Below, one piece after another: positions 16,622 through 23,700 of a stretch of 64,000 nt of DNA; positions within the stretch are counted from its first letter, which is position 1; every line of letters begins with the position of its first letter. The translations under genes were made by a program, and so were the position numbers. The stretch covers positions 162,402 through 226,401 of the forward strand of contig CAYSDY010000002.1 in NCBI GenBank assembly GCA_964429995.1, written 5' to 3'. This DNA is from UBA583 sp964429995 (GTDB taxonomy: Archaea; Nanobdellota; Nanobdellia; Woesearchaeales; UBA583). The notes below the pieces were generated by a model. The model made no database searches. It worked only from the letters and a program-made list of their open reading frames with translations, and was not told the DNA's origin.

Positions 16622-16624
16622 ATT

Positions 16625-17131
16625 TTATTCATTTTCTAATATTTCTTCTGTTTTGATAATAAAATCTATTACTCCTTTTTCATAACTCTCAATCAACTCT
16701 TGAGAAAACTTAGAGTAAGTTGAGTAACTTGCATTATGTCTTTCTTCTTTTAGAGTATTATAAAAATTAGCATCATCTTTATTTAATGCTAAATTTTCAA
16801 TTAACTTGATATCTTCTTTTGGAATTGAATATTCTTTTATTAAAATAAGAATAGTTCCATAATGATTTTTTGACATAAAATTTCTATTTGTAATTAATGC
16901 AAGTGAAACATGATATAGAGAATAATAAAGAGTTACAATTAACCAGTCAGCAAACTCTTTACTTTTATCTTTGTTCAATTTATAAAATTCAAGATTATGT
17001 TTTGCTTTTTTAATATGAGACTGTACTAATTCAGGATTAGACTTTATTTTTTTGATTCGTTTTTGATTAATAAAAAAATCAATTTGTTCTTGTAAATATT
17101 TTTTATCAGTAAAAAGTTTATCAATATTCAT
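16625..17131 (-). CDS. HEPN-domain RNase toxin (HepT/UPF0332-like)
   Basis: A 168-residue all-alpha HEPN protein, the toxin partner of a MNT/HEPN module. The catalytic RNase motif R-X6-H-Y is visible as R83...H90-Y91 (RNFMSKNHY), after the conserved helix LYYSLYHVSLAL. A second conserved region near the end reads EERHNASYS. Such toxins cut RNA (often tRNA ends) until inactivated by AMPylation of the Tyr in this motif by the MNT partner. The gene overlaps its partner by 11 bases and is downstream of it, so the two are translated from one message. The toxin role is inferred from the family. Confidence 0.8.
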   Translation of the reverse strand: MNIDKLFTDKKYLQEQIDFFINQKRIKKIKSNPELVQSHIKKAKHNLEFYKLNKDKSKEFADWLIVTLYYSLYHVSLALITNRNFMSKNHYGTILILIKEYSIPKEDIKLIENLALNKDDANFYNTLKEERHNASYSTYSKFSQELIESYEKGVIDFIIKTEEILENE

Positions 17132-17696
17132 TTAAAATCACCTCATAAAAATTCTGTTCTTTATATATTGGAAAACCTGTTTTTTTTGCTTGAATAATAA
17201 TATCATCATTATTTAAATTGAATTGTTCAATTGTAGAATAAAAAAATGAAATTGGATAATTAGAACTGATATTTATTTTTTTTCTTAAATTATCTAAATC
17301 TACTTTTTTATCAAAGACTACTAATAAATCAATATCACTTCCTTTTTTCTCCTCTTTTATTGAAGCAGAACCAAATAAAATTATTGTGAATAAATTATTT
17401 GGAACTTCTTTTAAGAAATTTTTTAATGGAATTCTTACTCCTGAATTTAATTCTTTAAATTTTTTGTATGCTAATCTTGAAAATTCTAATTCAAATATTT
17501 TTTTATCATGCAATATATAGAATGTATTTGATAGTGTTTTTTCTTTTTTAATTATATTGTTCTTTTCAAGTTTTTTTAAAGAATTTTGAAGTGAAGAATT
17601 TGAAGCTTTAGTTAAATCTTGCAATTGATTAAAATATAATTTATTCTGTTTTTTTTCAAAAAATGCTTTGAAAATATTTTCCTCTGTTTTATTCAT
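17121..17696 (-). CDS. MNT nucleotidyltransferase antitoxin with N-terminal winged helix
   Basis: A 191-residue protein with an N-terminal winged-helix domain (about 1-65, with NQLQDLTKASNSSLQNSLKK as the recognition region) and a minimal nucleotidyltransferase domain (about 95-191). The active-site signature GS-X10-D-X-D is intact: G109-S110 and D121/D123 in LFGSASIKEEKKGSDIDL. In MntA-HepT pairs the MNT enzyme AMPylates and silences the HEPN toxin. The winged helix probably binds the tandem TGCCA/TGGCA palindromes directly upstream (17728-17766), giving autoregulation. A TATA box (TTTATAAAT on the minus strand, 17716-17724) lies about 24 bases before ATG, so the message is leaderless. Confidence 0.85.
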   Translation of the reverse strand: MNKTEENIFKAFFEKKQNKLYFNQLQDLTKASNSSLQNSLKKLEKNNIIKKEKTLSNTFYILHDKKIFELEFSRLAYKKFKELNSGVRIPLKNFLKEVPNNLFTIILFGSASIKEEKKGSDIDLLVVFDKKVDLDNLRKKINISSNYPISFFYSTIEQFNLNNDDIIIQAKKTGFPIYKEQNFYEVILNEY

Positions 17697-17727
17697 ATTT
17701 ATTCTGAGATTTAATTATTTATAAAAC

Positions 17728-17766
17728 TATGCCATTTTTTGGCAAAAATATGCCATTTTTTGGCAA
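17728..17766 (-). promoter_or_regulatory. Tandem palindromic operator of the MNT/HEPN operon
   Basis: Two identical 18-base sites, TATGCCATTTTTTGGCAA, at 17728-17745 and 17749-17766. Each is an inverted repeat TGCCA-N5-TGGCA. Their 21-base period places both on the same DNA face, two helical turns apart. They lie just upstream of the TATA box that drives the MNT gene, a good place for binding by a dimeric winged-helix regulator. Binding by the MNT protein itself is inferred. Confidence 0.8.
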
Positions 17767-18152
17767 TATATCAAATTTTCCAAACCGCTAATATCTAAAA
17801 TAATCAGTTAAAACCATACTACAATCCCTTTAAAATCTTGTGAACATAACACTCAATAAGGTGCAAAAAGTATATACTAAAACTAAAGTGACAGCAGTTA
17901 AACAAGCATAGATAAAATTTTAAAATTTAAGGTTTAATTGTCCATTTAAGACTTAGTTTTAGTAGAAATAAAATAATATTGTTATTTAGAATTTTTTATT
18001 CTTTTTTAGGTTAATACCCCGTAGCTCTGTTCTGATTGGGTAGGTGAAAGTCAAATTTCTTTTATTATATATTATCTTTTACTTCAAACCAAGGTATGAT
18101 TTTAAATTTAATTAAATTTACTTTTACTTTCAAATCTATTATTTCTTGAATT

Positions 18153-18196
18153 AAGGTGACTACAATATTTATTAAGTTATTTTTTTGTAGTCACCT
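18153..18196. repeat. Flanking repeat, copy 2 (perfect hairpin GGTGACTACAA...TTGTAGTCACC)
   Basis: An 11-base perfect inverted repeat: GGTGACTACAA at 18155-18165 and TTGTAGTCACC at 18185-18195. The right arm with its T-run repeats 16605-16621 exactly and in the same orientation. The two copies enclose the HEPN/MNT operon and its upstream stretch, 1575 bases apart. No flanking gene is close enough for this copy to be an obvious terminator. Confidence 0.65.
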
Positions 18197-18449
18197 GCTG
18201 TTAATAATGTCAATTTTGTATATAAAAAATTAATTAGTTCTTTTTTTAAACTTTTTGATAGTTATGATTGATACGTAAATAAATTATTTGTAATTCTAAG
18301 TATCTAAAATATTAATAAAAAGGATTGGTTTAAAATTTTATTATTGTAATAATTACTAACAAATATAAATATTAATTTTTCAGAGTGATTTTTTTTTATT
18401 TTTTTTATTGAAAAATCAATTTTATAAGTTATTTCGGATTTTTATTTAT

Positions 18450-19796
18450 ATGCAAAAGAATAATGATTTTTTAGGTAGTCAAAGTATAGGCAAATTATTG
18501 TTTAAGATGTCTATGCCTGCAACTATTGCAATGATTGTCATGATGCTCTATAATATTATTGATTCTATTTTTGTTGGAAAGTTTGTTGGAATGTCAGGAT
18601 TTGGAGCAATATCAATAACATTACCATTTATTATGATCTTTATGGCTGTAGGTCATGGAATTGGCATGGGTAGTTCTTCTCTTATATCAAGAATGTTTGG
18701 TGAAAACAAAAAAGAATCTTTAAATAAAGTATTTGGCAATACTATCACTTTAACATTTATTTTTGGGATTGTTATTTCTATATTTTCTTTTTTATTTTTA
18801 GATTATATTTTGGTATTTTTAGGATCTACAGATACAATATTAATATTTGCCAAAGATTATTTAAGTATTATATTAATTGGAATAATTTTTCAGTTATTTG
18901 CATTGGTTTTTAATAGTATAATTAGAGCTGAAGGGAATGCTGGATTTTCCATGATTCTTATGATAATTTCTGCTTTGTCAAATATTATGTTGGATTATAT
19001 TTTTATAATAATTTATGATTTTGGAATAAAAGGTGCAGCTTATGCTACTGTTATAGCTCAAATATTAAGCTTTTTAATGACAGTTTTTTATTTTTATAAA
19101 AGAAGTGTTATAAATTTTGAAATTAAATATTTAAAATTAGATTATCCTATTATTAAGGATATTTTTAAGATTGGATTAACATCTTTTGCAAGAGAAATTT
19201 CTATGGTTATTGTTGCTATTTTAGTTAATAATTCTTTAAAATATTATGGGGGAGATTTAGCAATTTCAATTTATGGGATAATATATAGAGTAATTATTAT
19301 TATAATTATGCCTTCTATGGGAATATTACAAGGTAGCTTGCCAATAATAGGATATAATTATGGTGCTAAAAAAATGAAAAGGGTACAAGAAATTACTTTA
19401 TTATCCATAAAATCAAGTACGCTAATTATAACAGTGTTTTTTATTATTGTAATGTTGTTTCCTAATTTTTTTAGTAGTTTATTCACAAATGATTTAGAAT
19501 TAATAGAAAAAACAAAAGGTGCAATTAGAATATTCATGCTAATGTTTCCTTTGGTTGGTTCTCAAATAATAATTGGTGGATATTTTCAGGCTATAGGTAA
19601 AGCAAAAGAAGCATTTATTGTATCTTTAATTAGAACTTTTATTGCATTGATACCTTTAGTTTTGATTTTACCTTTATTCTTTAGTATTAATGGTATTTGG
19701 TATGCTTATGTTTTATCTGATTTTATTGGATTTTGTGTATCAATCTTTTATTATAGAAAAGAAAAATATGAAATAAATTTTTTAAAAGATAGTTAA
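18450..19796 (+). CDS. MATE family multidrug efflux transporter
   Basis: A 448-residue integral membrane protein with twelve predicted helices, of the MATE (MOP superfamily) type that exports drugs or metabolites using Na+ or H+. Family features include the N-terminal LLFKMSMPATIAMIV, YNIIDSIFVGKFVG, LISRMFGENKKE and the second half repeat IIGYNYGAKKMKRVQE. I start at ATG 18450; the TTG at 18408 would add 14 residues ahead of the usual start. The gene lies at the edge of the accessory island, stands alone on its strand, and ends before a convergent small gene. The substrate is unknown. Confidence 0.9.
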   Translation: MQKNNDFLGSQSIGKLLFKMSMPATIAMIVMMLYNIIDSIFVGKFVGMSGFGAISITLPFIMIFMAVGHGIGMGSSSLISRMFGENKKESLNKVFGNTITLTFIFGIVISIFSFLFLDYILVFLGSTDTILIFAKDYLSIILIGIIFQLFALVFNSIIRAEGNAGFSMILMIISALSNIMLDYIFIIIYDFGIKGAAYATVIAQILSFLMTVFYFYKRSVINFEIKYLKLDYPIIKDIFKIGLTSFAREISMVIVAILVNNSLKYYGGDLAISIYGIIYRVIIIIIMPSMGILQGSLPIIGYNYGAKKMKRVQEITLLSIKSSTLIITVFFIIVMLFPNFFSSLFTNDLELIEKTKGAIRIFMLMFPLVGSQIIIGGYFQAIGKAKEAFIVSLIRTFIALIPLVLILPLFFSINGIWYAYVLSDFIGFCVSIFYYRKEKYEINFLKDS

Positions 19797-19821
19797 AATA
19801 ATTAAATCGATGTAGAACTAT

Positions 19822-19845
19822 GAAAAACAAGGTTTTTTAAAATTT
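19822..19845 (+). terminator. Hairpin element AAAAAC-AAG-GTTTTT, copy of a recurring repeat
   Basis: AAAAAC (19823-19828) and GTTTTT (19832-19837) pair around a 3-base loop, 26 bases after the MATE stop codon. It closely resembles 62010-62054, and 55179-55222 in reverse. A U-rich run follows the hairpin, as expected of a transcription end. Confidence 0.55.
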
Positions 19846-20199
19846 TTAATATTTTTTACCCTTAATTGAATTATATGTTCCTAGTACGAAACCAACTGTT
19901 GCTCCAAGGTAAGTAGTTAAATCAGGAATCTGTTGTTTTAGAGTAGGATTATTAAATAATGAACCAATAAAACATCCAGTTACTGCTGCAATCGCAGGTA
20001 TAGATAAATCTAAGCCACTTTTTGTGATTTCATCATATATTGAAAAAGCACAGCCACACAAAGCACTTATAGGAACAGCAATATCAGGATTTGGAGCGGA
20101 TAAACCTGCTAAACCATAACCGAATGTTGTTAAAGCAATTCGTGATAAGTCTAATTGATCGTTTTCTGTAATTTTTTTTTCTAAATTTTCTTCTGTCAT
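19846..20199 (-). CDS. Small glycine-rich membrane protein
   Basis: Not recognised. It has 117 residues, with an acidic polar N-terminus (about 1-18, EENLEKKITENDQ) and three hydrophobic, Gly/Ala-rich segments (about 24-52, 66-83 and 92-110) containing Gly-zipper-like spacing such as FGYGLAGLSA and LGATVGFVLGTYNSIKG. It lies convergent to the MATE gene. A holin-like or membrane-packing role could be imagined, but nothing shows it. Confidence 0.5.
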   Translation of the reverse strand: MTEENLEKKITENDQLDLSRIALTTFGYGLAGLSAPNPDIAVPISALCGCAFSIYDEITKSGLDLSIPAIAAVTGCFIGSLFNNPTLKQQIPDLTTYLGATVGFVLGTYNSIKGKKY

Positions 20200-20469
20200 A
20201 ATAGTTAAAATAAATTAGAATTTATTAATATTGCTAATTTTAGATTTTTGAGTATATTTTTAATAGATTTATTGTAAATTCCTAAAAATATGTTTTCATA
20301 AATTGCTAAAATAATAAGTTTTTATTTATATAAATTTTTAAGCTAATTTGCTTGATTTTATCTTATTTTTTTAAAAAAAGGCCTTATTTGTGCATTTTTC
20401 TAAATCATTTTATAACTACTACCCTGAGTAACATTTATAAATAAAATACTATTATTAGTAATATAGACA

Positions 20470-20643
20470 ATGGGAGACCCAGATTATGAAAAGGCTTATT
20501 TGGCAAGAAAAAAAAAACTAAGAGAGCTACATAAAAAATTAGCAGACACAAAGGCTAATCAGGAAATTTATCATAGGATAATGGGTTCTGTTACTGAGGA
20601 TAATGATTCGGCTTCTGAGGAAGAAGAGGAAGAAGTCAATTGA
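20470..20643 (+). CDS. Small charged protein, 57 residues
   Basis: A short gene not resembling its neighbours. ATG 20470 starts MGDPDYEKAYLARKKKLREL, a basic helix (about 8-30), and the protein ends with an acidic tail of Asp/Glu (about 44-55). TATA-like TTTATAAATAAAAT lies about 30 bases before the ATG, consistent with a leaderless message. Codon use is ordinary. The basic helix plus acidic tail is typical of nucleic-acid or ribosome-associated small proteins, but I cannot name it. Confidence 0.5.
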   Translation: MGDPDYEKAYLARKKKLRELHKKLADTKANQEIYHRIMGSVTEDNDSASEEEEEEVN

Positions 20644-20700
20644 TTATCTACTATTTAGTTACATGTAAAAAATAAATAATAAGTTTTAAGCTATTTCTTT

Positions 20701-23700
20701 ATGAGATTTCATTTAAAGTTTTTGTTTTCGGCTTTAATGCTTTGCTTTGCATTGTGTTCATCTTTTGTAAACGCTGATGTTGCTGGGGTTTGTTGTTACA
20801 ATCCTGCAAGTTCTGATATTACACCTGGTTTTGGCTCATGTGGTGAAAATGAGGTTGCTGTGGGTGATTTTTCAACAAATCCATTATGTGATTATCAAGA
20901 TATGAGAAGGGGATGTCAATATAATGGGGTTTGTTATGCCACTGTTTTTGGTAAATCAATATATGATTTTGGAGAAATAATGACTTATTTTAAGGAAAAA
21001 GTTTTAGTTGATGTTAATAAACATTGTTCTTTAGTTGCTTTTTCTGAATCTTGTGCATCTGATTTAAATAATAATGATTTAAGAGAGCCTTCTGGTAATA
21101 ATACGCCAGGAGATGATGATAACCTTACAGATCCAGATGATTTGTATAATGAAACAGAAACAGGGGATATTTCAGAGGAAATTAAATTTTGTTCTCAGGT
21201 TGGCGATCCTTATGGATTTTTTTTTAGTGAATCAGCCTGTAATGATTTAGTAGGATCTGCTGGAAATAAACCATGTATATATAATCCATATCTTTCTGGG
21301 AATATGCTTGTTACTTCACCTTTGAATTTTGATTTTTTAAATGAATTTGAAGGAGGATGTATGCCAAAAGCACTTGTTAAGGATTGTTTTGATTATAAAA
21401 CAAAAGAGTTATGTAGTGCTAATCCTTTAAAGAAAGAACCGTTATATGCTAATTCTAATCTTGATCAATGTAAATGGATTGAAAGTAGTGAATATTTTAA
21501 TGGTTTTGATATTGATGGTGGTTTTTGTATATCAGAGGCTGTTGAAAAAAAAAAGAATTTTAGGATAAGTAAGTATTCAGATAGATTGAATATGCTTGAT
21601 AATCCAAGTTTTGAGGATGGGCTTAATAACTGGACAGGTAATGGTGTTGTTATTGCTGATTCAAATGCTGTTCATGGTGAAAATGTTTTAAATATAAATG
21701 CAGGATCGGTTGAGCAAACTATTAAATTTCTTGATTCTGCAACTTCATATTTACCTTTGTTATATATAAAAGAGGGAGAATTTTCTCCAACATCTGTTTT
21801 AAAAGTTCTTATAACAGAAACAGATAGGGATGGTGGATCTTCTAATTCAGAGTATTTTATTAATTTGATACAATTTAATGGTTCGGCAGAAATTTATCAC
21901 AAAGTTCAGTTTAATCAGCATCTTACAGGTGAAAATGTGTCTGAACTTGTTCTATCTATATTTACAGAAGATAATGTGTTTATAGATGCTGTTAATTTTG
22001 AAAGAGTTAGCGATAATAGCGAGAATGTTGATTATGAATTTTTTAAACCATTGCAAATAATAAATCATGGTGCATCATTTTGTGAGTTTTGTTATGATGG
22101 TGAAAATTTGAATTTTTGTAATAATGAGAAATCAGATATTCTTGGAGATTGTTCTTTTATGGTTGAAGATTCTAATACTTTGTATACTTCAAATCTTTCT
22201 GATAAATCAAAATATCTTGGATCAGCTGAGAATAAATACATAGATAACTGGTCTTCAATGTCTATTGCTAATGCAAGATTATTTTGTGAAATGTATGTTG
22301 ATCAAAATACATGTACAGATCCAGAAAATTATGTGAATTCTCATTATGGGCATATGCATGCTCTTGTTTCTGCTAAGGGAGAAACATTATGTCAATGGGA
22401 TCAAACACATGGATGTTTTAAGGATTCAGATCTTTCTTTAGGTCCTGATACAACAACAATATCAGGTGTCTCAGGTTTTGTTTACAGACATGTATTAAAT
22501 CCTGAAAGAAGTAATCTTTATGGACATCCTTATCAGTATTTTGCAGATTATACATATAACTCTAGTGAAACAGACTTTTCTGATTTTGCTTATGCTTGTG
22601 ATGTTGTTCCACCAGTTGCTTATATGTATTTTTCAGGTTACGATGTTGATGGTAAAAGAAGTAGTGTTGCTCCTTCTTCTGCTGATATTAAGACAATTGG
22701 AAAAGTTGAGTTTAATCTTGAAGTAAATGATATCTTAGGTTTTGCGTGCGAAAATTTTAGCTTACCAAGGAGTCTTTATGTTGATTATTATGTAAATGAT
22801 AAGACAAATTTTAAAAAAATTGATAACTCATATTATACAGGTTCTATTCCTGCAAAATCATTTTTTGTTGATGAAAATAATGAAACAATATTAAATGATG
22901 GTGCTAATGCTATAAGTATTGAAATTAAAGATCAATCTGGAAATATTGGATATTTCAAGGAGTTTGTGATTGATGTTGATATTAATCCGCCACAGATTAT
23001 TCTTAATACTGATATAAAGTCCGTTTTGGGTAAGGGAACAATTCTTGATTTTAGTATAGTTGATAAATCTAAAATAAGTTCTTGTAATTTTACTTTAACA
23101 CCTATGAATATTGATGCTAATAAGGGAATTAAAAGTAGTTTTTATATAGCTTCTGGAAAACTTGAGGATTATAGTTCAGTTATGGGAAGCAATTATAAAT
23201 TTAATCTTCCTATAAATGAGACAACATCTAATTTTAATGTTTATGCATTAAATGTTACATGTGCTGATGTTTTTGATCAAGTTAATAGTAGTGTTTTTCC
23301 CTTATATGTTGATTATAATACTGATTTTGTTTTATTAAATCCTTTACCATTTATCTCATATGAATATGATACTGGTTTTTTAAATAAACAGGTATCTGTT
23401 CTTGGTGCTTCTGTTGATAAAAAACTTAAGACATGTGAATTTGATTTTATGGGTACTGATGGAGTAGGTTTACTTTCTGTTGATATTATAAATGATGGAT
23501 TTAATGTTGCTAAATATTCTAAGAGTGTATTGTTTTATGCAAATATTACAGGAACACTTGATTTTAAGACTCCAGGAATAAAGAATATATCTATTGTATG
23601 TAATGATGATGTTGGTAATCAAATAGCTAAGAATTATACATTTGTTTATGATGATATAAAACCTGAAACACTTAATTATAGCATTATAAGTGCTAGTGCT

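Larger units (their letters stand above)
16207..16624. other. Non-coding/accessory stretch after tRNA-iMet
   Basis: 418 bases without an intact gene between the tRNA and the HEPN gene. It holds the start-less remnant at 16248-16505 and one copy of the GTGAC/GTCAC repeat at 16579-16621. I found no second copy of the tRNA 3' end (CCATTCTTCGCT) in the window, so no attachment-site pair is visible. Confidence 0.5.
17697..18449. other. Intergenic accessory stretch upstream of the toxin-antitoxin operon
   Basis: About 750 bases with no supported gene. It holds the operator and TATA box of the MNT/HEPN operon (17716-17766), a G+C-richer island at about 18008-18052 (ACCCCGTAGCTCTG and TGGGTAGGTGAAAG) in which TACCC and GGGTA could pair, the second copy of the flanking repeat at 18153-18196, and the AT-rich promoter region of the MATE gene. 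The island may be a small RNA or decayed sequence; I could not assign it. Confidence 0.4.

Noticed and set aside
18008..18052. 5' half of a split tRNA
   Set aside because: GTAGCTC resembles a tRNA D-arm, but no matching GAGC arm, no A14 equivalent and no anticodon stem follow; the sequence turns AT-rich at once.
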